Source: Candidatus Zixiibacteriota bacterium (lineage in GTDB: Bacteria; Zixibacteria; MSB-5A5; GN15; FEB-12). From it: a stretch of DNA of 60,828 bases. Below the pieces are notes generated by a model that was not told where the DNA came from, searched no databases, and saw only the letters and a list, made by a program, of their open reading frames with translations. Each line of letters starts with the position of its first letter. Within the stretch, counting starts at the first letter, position 1. Location: the NCBI GenBank assembly GCA_040753875.1, contig JBFMDV010000012.1:1-60828 (forward strand), in the 5' to 3' direction. This document shows, one piece after another, positions 17,727-26,486 of the stretch. The translations under genes were made by a program, and so were the position numbers.

Positions 17727-17761
17727 AAAACGGAGGGGCGGGTCGCCCACTCCGTTTTTTT
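17727..17761. terminator. Bidirectional-looking intrinsic terminator after gdhA
   Basis: The inverted repeat AACGGAG...CTCCGTT has an inner GGCG/CGCC pairing. It is followed on the + strand by seven T and on the - strand by TTTTATATT. It lies between the gdhA stop and the start of the receiver/PPDK_N gene, so it separates these two - strand transcripts. Confidence 0.75.
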
Positions 17762-17788
17762 CGCGAGATGTCGAATCAACAGAAGGAA

Positions 17789-19153
17789 TCAGACTAAGCC
17801 CTGGTCCATCATGGCATCGGCGACCTTCAGGAACCCGGCGATATTGGCGCCGTTGACGTAGTTCCCCGGAGTGCCGAACCGATTGGAGGCCTCAACGCAG
17901 GACTTATGGATCGACTTCATGATGAGGTGCAGACGGTTGTCCACTTCCTCCCGCGTCCAGCCGTACCGCATTGAGTTCTGCGACATTTCCAGACCGGAAG
18001 TAGCCACACCACCGGCGTTGGCCGCTTTGCCGGGACCGTACAGAATCCGGTGATCGAGAAACACTTTCACACCTTCCGGTGTAGTCGGCATATTGGCTCC
18101 CTCGGAGACAACTGAGACGCCGTTTTTCACCAGGTTCTGCGCGTCTTTGCCGTTAATCTCGTTCTGCGTGGCGCTGGGGAAAGCGCAGTCCGCTTTGTGA
18201 TTCCAAAGAGGATTGTAGTCCATCTTGGGATCAATCGGCGTGTAGGTGGCGGTACGATATTTATCGGCGTATTCTTTGATACGTCCGCGCTTGACATTCT
18301 TCAGTTCCATGACAAACGCCAGCTTGTCGGCGTTGATTCCTTCGGGGTCGTAGATGTACCCGCCGGAATCGGAGACCGTCACGCACTTTCCGCCGAGCTG
18401 GTTGACTTTTTCGATCGTGTACTGGGCCACGTTACCGGAGCCGGACACGAGACAGGTCTTCCCCTGCAGCGACTGGTTCTTAGTCCCAAGCATTTCGGCC
18501 GCGAAGTAGGTGGCACCATAGCCTGTGGCCTCGGGACGAATCAGTGAGCCACCCCAGTTGAGTCCTTTACCGGTCAGCACGCCGGTGAATTCGTTGCGGA
18601 GCTTCTTGTACTGCCCAAACAGGAACCCGATCTCACGGCCGCCGACGCCTATGTCGCCCGCCGGGACGTCGGTGTCTGGACCAATATGGCGGCTCAGCTC
18701 GCTCATGAACGCCTGGCAGAACCGCATGACTTCGTTGTCACTCTTCCCTTTGGGGTCGAAATCGGAGCCGCCTTTGCCGCCCCCCATCGGAAGTGTGGTA
18801 AGGCTGTTTTTGAACACCTGTTCGAACGCAAGAAATTTCAGAATGCCGAGGTTAACCGACGGATGGAACCGCAGCCCCCCCTTGTACGGGCCGATGGCAC
18901 TGTTCATCTCGATACGGAAGCCACGGTTGACATGGATTTCTCCCTGGTCGTCTTGCCACGGCACTCGGAACAGGATGACGCGCTCTGGCTCCGCGATTCT
19001 CTCGAGAATCTTGGCCTTTCGGTATTCGGGGTGACGGTCCATCACGAGGGCGAGCGACTCGACCACTTCCTGGACTGCCTGGTGAAATTCCGGCTCGGCC
19101 GGGTTCTTGGCTTTGATGTGAGCCATAAAGCTCTGCACGTAATCAGCCGACAT
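17789..19153 (-). CDS. gdhA: NADP-type glutamate dehydrogenase
   Basis: A 454-residue hexameric-type GDH that makes glutamate from 2-oxoglutarate and ammonium with NADPH. Diagnostic segments are GPYKGGLRFHPSVNLGILKF, the glycine-rich catalytic-Lys motif PMGGGKGGSDFDPKG, DVPAGDIGVGGREIGFLFGQ, and the nucleotide-binding VSGSGNVAQYTIEK. Length and order match E. coli GdhA (447 residues). The start is the ATG at 19153, with AGGAG 8 nt upstream; open frame continues further upstream to 19309 but lacks homology-like sequence. An unusually long 580-bp upstream region suggests regulated expression. Its placement inside the ATP-grasp island may be functional or chance. Confidence 0.96.
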   Translation of the reverse strand: MSADYVQSFMAHIKAKNPAEPEFHQAVQEVVESLALVMDRHPEYRKAKILERIAEPERVILFRVPWQDDQGEIHVNRGFRIEMNSAIGPYKGGLRFHPSVNLGILKFLAFEQVFKNSLTTLPMGGGKGGSDFDPKGKSDNEVMRFCQAFMSELSRHIGPDTDVPAGDIGVGGREIGFLFGQYKKLRNEFTGVLTGKGLNWGGSLIRPEATGYGATYFAAEMLGTKNQSLQGKTCLVSGSGNVAQYTIEKVNQLGGKCVTVSDSGGYIYDPEGINADKLAFVMELKNVKRGRIKEYADKYRTATYTPIDPKMDYNPLWNHKADCAFPSATQNEINGKDAQNLVKNGVSVVSEGANMPTTPEGVKVFLDHRILYGPGKAANAGGVATSGLEMSQNSMRYGWTREEVDNRLHLIMKSIHKSCVEASNRFGTPGNYVNGANIAGFLKVADAMMDQGLV

Positions 19154-19732
19154 GAAGCAACTCCTTAGAGGAACAATCTCACTCTGGTTGTATGTTGGTC
19201 TTTTGTTGCCATACGATCCGGCGCCACACGGCATCCGATAAAAGCTTCGGAACCGCCGTGGACACATAACTCCATGGTCCAGTAACGACAGGGAACTGAT
19301 CTTTGGCAATAAGGGGAACCCCTATATCGCATAGGGAAAAGACCTGAGGGAGGTCGTAACTATCTAAGTTGCAAGCCGTTAAACGGGCATCATCATGGTT
19401 GCACCAATCACTCATCCGGCCCTCGGCTGCGCTTGTGGCATGCTCTTCGGGCAACAACGCCCTAAGGGAGAAGGGATTTCATGGCAAGTTCGATGTTCAC
19501 TGTTCCGTCAGGCGACCATGCCGTACGACTTATACACGCTGTCGGGAGCCGGACGTAACACGCGAAAACATAGTGTCTTTCGCGTCTCGACTGCGCTCGA
19601 CGCGACGATGCGACAATGCGATGAGTAAGCATCCATAGTTGTCGGTTCGAGCGAAGTCGAGAACCGAATACCAATCGTTTTCCCATCCCTATGTGACCGG
19701 ATCTCACGAAGTGACAGGTGAGGGGGATTGTC
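19154..19732. other. Long non-coding region upstream of gdhA
   Basis: This 579-bp stretch separates the gdhA start from the end of the response regulator gene. No convincing gene is present: the open frames here are short and read like random sequence. Visible structure includes a short palindrome AGGGGAACCCCT (about 19314-19325), a small hairpin GACCTGAGGGAGGTC (about 19341-19355), and the repeat pair described at 19581-19666. The gdhA promoter must lie here, but I cannot pick a convincing -35/-10. No known riboswitch class was recognised. Confidence 0.5.
19581..19666. repeat. Inverted pair of a 16-bp TCTCGACTKCGCTCGA repeat
   Basis: The core TCTCGACTGCGCTCGA is on the + strand (19585-19600), flanked by CGCGTC/GACGCG. 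The same core with T instead of G, TCTCGACTTCGCTCGA, is on the - strand within 19643-19666, flanked by CGGTTC/GAACCG. Each copy forms its own hairpin, and the two together can form a larger one. Repeats of this look are dispersed in many environmental genomes; origin and role are unknown. Confidence 0.65.
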
Positions 19733-20407
19733 TTACGGCTCGATAATATGATTCCGGATGCAATACTTGACGATATCAGTCACGTTTTTCGCGTTCAACT
19801 TTTTCATTATCGAGGCACGGTGAGTCTCGGCAGTTTTGGGGCTGATATTGAGAATGTCCGCGGCTTCCTTGGTGGAATAACCATCGGCCAGAAGGCGTGC
19901 GAGCTCCCGCTCCCGCTTGGTCACTATCCCGCCCGGTTTCAAAACATTGAGTGCGGGTTTGACATACTCCGCGACTACATCGCTTCCCGCAGGGCCGGAG
20001 AGATAAAAGTCACCGTTGGACGCCTTGCGGAGAGCGTACGAGAGCTCTTCGAAATCGCATCCTTTCAGCAGATAGCCGCGCCCGCCCGCCTCGAACGCCT
20101 CCCGCACCTGGTCCTCGCTGTAGGCGGATGACAGAAACACTATTTCCGTGCGCAACTGGAGGTCCCGAATCCGGCGCGCGGCGAGGATACCATCGATTAC
20201 CGGCATTTGAATATCCAAGAGGAGCACATCAGGGCTATGGGTTGCGACCTGATCGATAGCCTCTTGTCCATTGTGCGCCTCAGCGACCACTTCGAACTCG
20301 GTCGACGCCTTGAACAGCGCCACCAGCCCTTGTCGAAAAAGGGCTTGATCGTCCGCGACAACGACGCGGATTTTTGGTTTTTCAAGCGGAACCATAGCGG
20401 CAAACAT
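19733..20407 (-). CDS. NarL/LuxR-family response regulator
   Basis: Two-domain transcription factor, 224 residues from the ATG at 20407. Alternatives are ATG 20395 and GTG 20455; none has a good ribosome-binding site. The receiver domain has IRVVVADDQALFRQG at the N-terminus, phosphoacceptor D65 in LLLDIQMP, and the switch Lys in GYLLKG. The LuxR-type helix-turn-helix reads VTKRERELARLLADGYSTKE, then ISPKTAETHRASIMKKL. No histidine kinase gene is in the window. It is divergent from the PPDK_N gene at 20521 with 113 bp between them and follows the same island, so it may control that gene or gdhA (inference). Confidence 0.9.
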   Translation of the reverse strand: MFAAMVPLEKPKIRVVVADDQALFRQGLVALFKASTEFEVVAEAHNGQEAIDQVATHSPDVLLLDIQMPVIDGILAARRIRDLQLRTEIVFLSSAYSEDQVREAFEAGGRGYLLKGCDFEELSYALRKASNGDFYLSGPAGSDVVAEYVKPALNVLKPGGIVTKRERELARLLADGYSTKEAADILNISPKTAETHRASIMKKLNAKNVTDIVKYCIRNHIIEP

Positions 20408-20520
20408 AGCATGTAACGTCCGGTATTTCAATGGGTTTGTGGCGGGACAAGCCACGTGCTCCTTCGCACCAGTATTGACTTCCTCCCCCCTTTTCGCTAC
20501 CCATACCGTAGAGGTGCTTC

Positions 20521-22275
20521 ATGCGCGGCAAGGGCTATAACGTCTCCATCGACAACCTGACCCATTTTGACCGTCACTTCTTCGACGGCAAGGAGACGTT
20601 CACCTACATCGGCACCGGTGAACTCGGCGGCAAGGCCCAGGGGCTCGCCTTTGTGCGTGACCTGCTCGCACGTCGATACGATCCGAACGAATTCCCCCAA
20701 ATCACCGTCGCCGTACCCACGCTCGCAGTGGTAGCAACTGGTGCGTTTGATTCGTTCATGGAAGAGAACAACCTGCGAGATATTGCGTCGTCCGACCTCC
20801 GCGACGACCAGATCGCCCATGCGTTCCAAAAAGCCAGTCTGCCGCCCGAACTGGTGGGGGACCTGCGCGCCTTGATCTCCAAAGTGCACACGCCATTGGC
20901 AATTCGGTCATCAAGTCTGCTTGAGGATGCACTGTACGAGCCGTTTGCCGGTGTCTATGCGACCAAGATGATCCCCAATAACCAATTCGATGAGGACTCC
21001 CGTTTCCACCGGCTGACGGAGGCGATCAAGTTCGTCTATGCCTCGACTTTCTTCAAGAGCGCCCGCGACTATGTCCGCGCCACCGCGCAGGACGTCTCAT
21101 CCGAAAAGATGGCGGTCATCATTCAGGAAACGGTGGGGCTACGGTACGGCGACCGGTTTTATCCGACCATTGCGGGCGTGGGGCGTTCGTTCAACTACTA
21201 TCCATCCGGCAAAGCACGCCCGGAGGAGGGTGTTGTGGACCTGGCACTTGGGTTGGGGAAGACGATCGTCGATGGCGGCGTTGCCTATAGTTACTCGCCT
21301 ACGTATCCGAATGCCAACCCGGTCTACGGCTCGATCGACGGATTACTGGACCAATCCCAAAACGACTTCTGGGCCGTGAACATGGGGAAACCGCCGGAAT
21401 ATGATCCCATCCGAGAAACGGAGTATCTCACGAAAGAGATGCTTGCGGTGGCGGAACAGGATGGCACGCTCAGATTCGTCGCATCGACCTACAAACCGCA
21501 GGAGGACCGGATCGTACTTGGCATCGGTACACCGGGGCCACGGTTGGTCGATTTTTCTCCTGTTCTCAAGGTGGACCAGATTCCGCTCAACAAACTCATC
21601 AAACGACTGCTGGCATTGTGTCAAGAGGAAGTGCGGAGCGCGGTGGAGATTGAATTTGCGGTCACAATCGATCCGGTGAATCCGTCGCGAGCCCGGTTCG
21701 GTTTCTTGCAGGTGCGTCCGATGGTAGTCTCCGACGCCGTAGTTGACGTGGATGAAAGCGAACTGGGCAGACCAGATGCCGTGATCGCTTCAGACCGCGT
21801 GATGGGGAACGGCGCGCTCGATACGATACGCGATATCGTGTACGTCGTGCCGGAGACGTTCAATGCCGCCAATACGCGGGAGATCGCGCTCGAACTCGAG
21901 CAGATGAATCGTTCGCTGCTGGATGCAGGCCGTCCGTATCTGCTGGTTGGATTCGGCCGCTGGGGGAGCTCCGATCCGTGGCTGGGGATACCGGTCAACT
22001 GGGGTCAGATTTCCGGCGCCCGGGTGATAGTCGAGGCCACTCTGCCGAACATGAATGTCGATCTGAGCCAGGGATCCCATTTTTTCCACAACATTTCCAG
22101 CTTTCAGGTCCTATATTTCTGCGTGCACCATCTCGGCAAACATACCATCAGGTGGGACTGGCTGGCGGCCCAGAGGACGATGTCCCAAGCCGCCCATGTA
22201 CGCCACGTCGCGCTCGAGAAGCCGCTGGGCGTTAAGGTCGATGGCCGCACCGGCAGGGGGGTGATCATCGCATGA
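20521..22275 (+). CDS. Stand-alone PPDK_N ATP-grasp protein with GRWGS/GSHFF module
   Basis: A 584-residue cytoplasmic protein, the minimal member of the three-gene family. Residues about 30-400 are the PPDK_N ATP-grasp domain (GTGELGGKAQGLAFV near 33-47; LAIRSSSLLEDALYEPFAG near 126). A bridge with EIEFAV and FLQVRPMV closes the ATP-grasp. Residues 479-584 hold GRWGSSDPW and SQGSHFF (H520). No His swivelling domain, PEP barrel or receiver is present. AGAGGTG lies just before the ATG. It overlaps the next gene by 4 bp (ATGA), so the two are translationally coupled. The true reaction is unknown; PEP synthase annotation would be wrong because two of its three domains are missing. Confidence 0.85.
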   Translation: MRGKGYNVSIDNLTHFDRHFFDGKETFTYIGTGELGGKAQGLAFVRDLLARRYDPNEFPQITVAVPTLAVVATGAFDSFMEENNLRDIASSDLRDDQIAHAFQKASLPPELVGDLRALISKVHTPLAIRSSSLLEDALYEPFAGVYATKMIPNNQFDEDSRFHRLTEAIKFVYASTFFKSARDYVRATAQDVSSEKMAVIIQETVGLRYGDRFYPTIAGVGRSFNYYPSGKARPEEGVVDLALGLGKTIVDGGVAYSYSPTYPNANPVYGSIDGLLDQSQNDFWAVNMGKPPEYDPIRETEYLTKEMLAVAEQDGTLRFVASTYKPQEDRIVLGIGTPGPRLVDFSPVLKVDQIPLNKLIKRLLALCQEEVRSAVEIEFAVTIDPVNPSRARFGFLQVRPMVVSDAVVDVDESELGRPDAVIASDRVMGNGALDTIRDIVYVVPETFNAANTREIALELEQMNRSLLDAGRPYLLVGFGRWGSSDPWLGIPVNWGQISGARVIVEATLPNMNVDLSQGSHFFHNISSFQVLYFCVHHLGKHTIRWDWLAAQRTMSQAAHVRHVALEKPLGVKVDGRTGRGVIIA

Positions 22276-25200
22276 ACAATCCGCACGACAATCTCGACAA
22301 TCTTATCTGGTTTCTCAAGGAACGCCAGAAAGAGCTCAACTGCCTGTACACGATCGAAGAGATCCTGAGCCGCCATGATACGGATATCGCCCACGTCTGC
22401 GAGGCAGTCATCAAGGCGATTCCGCCCGGCTGGCAGTACCCGGAAGTGTGCGACGCCACCATCACGCTGAACGACAAGACCTATCAGTCCCCCGGCTTTG
22501 TCGACTCCCCCTGGCGCCTCAGCGCTCCCATAACCGTCGGGGAGAAACCGGTGGGGCGCATTTGTGTTTATTACACTCATGAACGGCCGGTAGCTGATGA
22601 CGGCCCGTTCCTCAAGGAGGAGGCGAAGTTAATCCGCACGATCGCGGACCGTTTCGGACATTACCTCATGTACAGCCAGATGAAGCACGTTCTGCATGAG
22701 TGGCAGACGGCCAAAGACAACATGCCGGCCGACCGTCGCGGCGAGTGGCGGGTGGTGCTTGACCTGCTTCGCGAAACCGACAAGAACCTGTACCTGAGCA
22801 TATCGCACAAGATGCTCAACCATCTCTGCTGGAGCGGTGTCGAAGAGGCCAAGAAACTGGTCCGGTACTACAGCCCCGACGCCCGCCAGGAAGAGGACGA
22901 ATTGCTGCGTGACAGTAATATCCCGCACCAACGACGGTCGATGCTCCTCTCCAACGATTTCCTCAGCGATGAAACCTTCCAGATAGCGTCGGACCATATG
23001 AGCGACGACGAGATCCTCGCGTTCATCCAGGGCCGCATCCAGGAAGACAAGCTCAGTTTCCTGGTCCGGGCGCTCAATCGGAACCTTCCGCTGACTGAGA
23101 TCGCCGATGCCATCCGGCGGTACCATCGCATAGCACCCTCGGTCATGGAGTTCGGCCTGCCCACGCTGCGGGGCGTGCACGCGGCATTGATCCGGCGATT
23201 CTTTTCCGAGCAGATGCAGTTCGTCAACGTGGCAAAGAACTACATCGAGATCGAGGATTTCTACAAGGTACTTCAGAATATCATCTTTACAGCCGAAAGC
23301 AGCGGTAAGCTGGGGGGCAAGAGCGCCGGATTGTATCTGGCCGCCAGCATTCTCCGTCTCGCCGGCAAAACCAACGAGCTGCTGGCCAAGGTGAAGACCC
23401 CCAAGACCTGGTATATCACCTCTGACGCGCTCATGTCATTCATGCACTACAACAATCTTGAAGAGATAGTTGAGCAGAAGTACAAAGAGATCGACCAAGT
23501 GCGGCTGGAGTACCCACACGTGGTACAGACGTTCAAGAACTCGCATTTTCCGCCGGAGATCCTCAAAGGGCTGTCGGTGGCTCTCGACGATCTCGGCGAC
23601 CGCCCGCTGATCGTGCGAAGTTCCAGCCTGCTGGAGGATCGCATGGGGTCCGCATTCTCCGGAAAGTACAAGAGCCTGTTCCTGGCCAATCAGGGAGACA
23701 AGAAAGTGCGATTGGAAGCGCTCACGGATGCAATCGCAGAGGTGTACGCCTCGACTTTTGGCCCCGACCCTATCGAGTACCGCGCCGAAAGAAACCTGCT
23801 GGATTTCTATGAAGAGATGGGGATCATGATTCAGGAAGTGGTCGGCACTCGGATTGGCGACTACTTCCTGCCCGCCTACGCCGGAGTGGCGTTCAGCCAC
23901 AACGAATTTCGCTGGTCGCCCCGCATCAAGCGGGAAGACGGCCTGCTGCGCTTGGTTCCGGGGCTCGGCACTCGCGCGGTCGATCGACTGAGTGATGACT
24001 ACCCGGTTCTGATCGCCCCCGGCCAGCCCGGCTTGCGCGTAAACGTGACGATCGACGAGGCAATCCGGTACTCACCGAAAAAGGCAGATCTTATCAATCT
24101 AAGAACGAACCGGTTTGAAACGGTGGAGATGAATGATCTGATCAGACAACATGGTAACGCCATGCCGAACATAAGCGAGATCGTCTCCCTGTTCAGTGAT
24201 GACCACCTCCATTCCTATTTCGATCCCAGCGCGGACCTCACGACAGAACAGGCTTTGGTGACATTTGAAGGGCTGCTCACGCGCACGAGCTTTGTCAAAC
24301 AAATTCAGGCAATTCTGAGAGAGCTCGAGGAGAAGATTGGTACTCCGGTGGATATCGAATTCGCGTGTGACGGCCAGGATTTCTATTTGCTCCAGTGCCG
24401 ACCGCAGAGCTCATCCGAGATCGCCGGCGGGGCCGTCATACCGCATGACTTGCCGACCGAGCGGGTGGTTTTTTCTGCGAATAGGTATGTCTCCAATGGC
24501 CGGGTGCCCGATATCACCCACATCGTGTACGTTGACCCGCAGAAATACAACGAACTTACCGACCGCTCCACAATGCTGGAAGTGGGACGGGTGATCGGGC
24601 GGCTGAACAAGGTACTACCGAAACGGCAATTCATTCTGATGGGTCCCGGCCGATGGGGGAGCCGCGGCGATATCAAACTTGGCGTCAGCGTGACGTATTC
24701 GGACATAAACAACACGGCCTCACTCGTCGAGATCGCACGTAAGAAAGGGAATTACACACCGGACCTCTCATTCGGCACGCATTTCTTTCAGGATCTGGTT
24801 GAGGCCAACATCCGGTATCTGCCGCTGTACCCCGATGAGCCGGGTGTCATGTTCAACGAAGTATTTCTTACCGGTGCCGCGAACATCTTGCGCGATATTG
24901 TCCCCGAATACGAATATCTGTCCGACACGGTGCGGCTTATCGATATACCATCGAGCGCCAACGGTCAGGTGCTGCAACTATTGATGAATGCCGATTTAGA
25001 CCAGGCGATAGCCGTGCTGGCGCCGCCGCGGTCGTATGCCGACAAATCGGCCGCCCCGTGTCCGCAGGAAGAACAGGTCACCGAAAGCGCCTGGCGATGG
25101 CGGCTTCGCGCCGCGGAGCATATCGCCTCTCAGCTTGACCCGCAGCGGTTTGGCGTGAAGGGGCTTTATATCTTTGGCAGCACCAAGAACGCCACCGCCG

Positions 25201-25451
25201 GACCGCGCAGCGATATCGATCTGCTCATTCATGTCGGCGGGACTGACTTGCAGTGTGAAATGCTGAAAATCTGGCTTGAGGGGTGGAGCCTGGCGCTCGA
25301 CGACATGAACTACCGCCGCACCGGCTACAAGAGCGGCGGGCTACTGGACGTTCATATCATCACGGATGACGACATCGCGCGCAAGACCAGCTACGCGGCC
25401 AAGATCAACGCCGTCACTGATGCCGCCAGACCACTTCAGATGAGCCGGTAG
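22272..25451 (+). CDS. Sensor, PPDK_N ATP-grasp, GRWGS/GTHFF module and nucleotidyltransferase in one chain
   Basis: A 1059-residue cytoplasmic protein. Residues about 15-140 form a GAF-like sensor resembling those that precede histidine kinases (WQYPEVCDATITL, PVGRICVYYT, GPFLKEEAKLI). A helical linker follows. The ATP-grasp domain occupies about 340-720 (SGKLGGKSAGLYLA; LIVRSSSLLED). The shared module has GRWGSRGDIK at 793 and SFGTHFF with H837. Residues about 940-1059 are an MNT/Pol-beta-type nucleotidyltransferase: G969-S970, D981-x-D983 (RSDIDLLI) and a likely third carboxylate D1026. All nucleotidyltransferase acidic residues are present, so activity is plausible. Co-transcribed with the 20521 gene. 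I infer signal-dependent phospho- or nucleotidyl-transfer; substrate unknown. Confidence 0.85.
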   Translation: MNNPHDNLDNLIWFLKERQKELNCLYTIEEILSRHDTDIAHVCEAVIKAIPPGWQYPEVCDATITLNDKTYQSPGFVDSPWRLSAPITVGEKPVGRICVYYTHERPVADDGPFLKEEAKLIRTIADRFGHYLMYSQMKHVLHEWQTAKDNMPADRRGEWRVVLDLLRETDKNLYLSISHKMLNHLCWSGVEEAKKLVRYYSPDARQEEDELLRDSNIPHQRRSMLLSNDFLSDETFQIASDHMSDDEILAFIQGRIQEDKLSFLVRALNRNLPLTEIADAIRRYHRIAPSVMEFGLPTLRGVHAALIRRFFSEQMQFVNVAKNYIEIEDFYKVLQNIIFTAESSGKLGGKSAGLYLAASILRLAGKTNELLAKVKTPKTWYITSDALMSFMHYNNLEEIVEQKYKEIDQVRLEYPHVVQTFKNSHFPPEILKGLSVALDDLGDRPLIVRSSSLLEDRMGSAFSGKYKSLFLANQGDKKVRLEALTDAIAEVYASTFGPDPIEYRAERNLLDFYEEMGIMIQEVVGTRIGDYFLPAYAGVAFSHNEFRWSPRIKREDGLLRLVPGLGTRAVDRLSDDYPVLIAPGQPGLRVNVTIDEAIRYSPKKADLINLRTNRFETVEMNDLIRQHGNAMPNISEIVSLFSDDHLHSYFDPSADLTTEQALVTFEGLLTRTSFVKQIQAILRELEEKIGTPVDIEFACDGQDFYLLQCRPQSSSEIAGGAVIPHDLPTERVVFSANRYVSNGRVPDITHIVYVDPQKYNELTDRSTMLEVGRVIGRLNKVLPKRQFILMGPGRWGSRGDIKLGVSVTYSDINNTASLVEIARKKGNYTPDLSFGTHFFQDLVEANIRYLPLYPDEPGVMFNEVFLTGAANILRDIVPEYEYLSDTVRLIDIPSSANGQVLQLLMNADLDQAIAVLAPPRSYADKSAAPCPQEEQVTESAWRWRLRAAEHIASQLDPQRFGVKGLYIFGSTKNATAGPRSDIDLLIHVGGTDLQCEMLKIWLEGWSLALDDMNYRRTGYKSGGLLDVHIITDDDIARKTSYAAKINAVTDAARPLQMSR

Positions 25452-25453
25452 TC

Positions 25454-26332
25454 TTACAGCAGTTCTCGCGTCGCCGCCGACGGATTCTCAAGATCAAACC
25501 GAACCAGCGCCAGTTCCGGGCCATCGTGAGCGGCGGAAAACGACAGGGTCCTCCCAATCTGCTGGCGCCACTGACCGGTCAGACGGGCCGATTCGTGGAT
25601 GTGACCATGGAGTGTAATCAGGGGCTGCCGCTTCTCGATGAGTCGGCGAATAGCAATGCTCCCCACATGCACCGGAACCGGCACATAGTCAACCATCATG
25701 CCATCAAGACCGGCGCGGTCCAGACACGTATCGTGCGGCGGGGAATGAAGTAGAAGCACGCTTTGCGACAGATCATCGTCGGCTGTCAGCGCCGCCAGGT
25801 CTTTTTCGATAGTCCCGTATCGAATTTCGTGGGCTTCGACTGGCAATGAGCGATAGCCTTCCTCGGGCGAGATCGAGCCGGGATCAACATAACGAGACAC
25901 GTCGTACCGCTCCCAGTCTTTCATGAGAAACGGCGTCGGAGATACGCAAGCGTAGCCGTAGACGGAGTGCTTGCCCAATGTTATCTTCTTGTTGTGGATG
26001 TATTCCCACAGCCCCGCCTTCTCTCCCGCGATCATACCTTCTTCTTCACCCCGGCTGTCATCGTTGCCGAGAATGGCGAACACGCGAGGGTAGTTCGGCC
26101 CCATAGACCGTTTCAGCTCAGCGAAACTTGGCGCAAGAAAGTCGGCGATAAAATCCTCGTGCGGTGAATCGGGTGACGAGAACTGCCACAGTCCGGACGG
26201 CAACAGGTCACCGCCCAGAAACACGGCCACTGGTGTCTCCGCCTTGATTCGATGAAACAGCTTGCGATACCGCTCTTCGCTGCCGTGTAGGTCGGTGGCA
26301 AAAAGACAGGAATGTTGTGATATCTTGTCCAT
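25454..26332 (-). CDS. Calcineurin-type metallophosphoesterase
   Basis: A 292-residue protein with the full metal-site series: TDLHG, GGDLL, GNDDS, LLHSPPHDT and HGHIHES. It resembles the bacterial Icc/YfcE-like group, but its substrate (cyclic nucleotide, other phosphodiester or protein phosphate) cannot be told. It faces the 1059-residue protein convergently with only 2 nt between stop codons. This proximity to a predicted nucleotidyltransferase is suggestive but not evidence of a shared pathway. ATG at 26332. Confidence 0.88.
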   Translation of the reverse strand: MDKISQHSCLFATDLHGSEERYRKLFHRIKAETPVAVFLGGDLLPSGLWQFSSPDSPHEDFIADFLAPSFAELKRSMGPNYPRVFAILGNDDSRGEEEGMIAGEKAGLWEYIHNKKITLGKHSVYGYACVSPTPFLMKDWERYDVSRYVDPGSISPEEGYRSLPVEAHEIRYGTIEKDLAALTADDDLSQSVLLLHSPPHDTCLDRAGLDGMMVDYVPVPVHVGSIAIRRLIEKRQPLITLHGHIHESARLTGQWRQQIGRTLSFSAAHDGPELALVRFDLENPSAATRELL

Positions 26333-26431
26333 GGGTATGTCGATTAGCTCAGGCTAGCATTATACTCCAGCATTCTAACACAGTCAAACTGATATGAGGC
26401 TGATTCTGGTGGAGGATGACCAGAAACGAAT

Positions 26432-26461
26432 AAGGTCGGCAGCCTCGTGTCCACCGACCTT
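26432..26461. terminator. Hairpin downstream of the subtilase gene
   Basis: AAGGTCGG pairs with CCGACCTT around a 14-nt loop, 25 nt after the stop of the - strand subtilase gene. The T-tract on the - strand is weak (ATTCGTTTCT), so intrinsic termination is only probable. Confidence 0.45.
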
Positions 26462-26486
26462 CTATATAGTAGCCCAATTACTCAAT

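Noticed and set aside
19179-19457. 92-codon - strand frame upstream of gdhA.
   Set aside because: No ribosome-binding site and no protein-like composition; more likely the untranslated control region of gdhA.
19154-19732. Known riboswitch (for example glutamine or c-di-GMP class) before gdhA.
   Set aside because: Small hairpins are present, but no arrangement matches a class I can recognise.
14676-25451. Annotation of the three ATP-grasp proteins as PEP synthase or pyruvate phosphate dikinase.
   Set aside because: Two of the three domains those enzymes require are not visible in any of the three.
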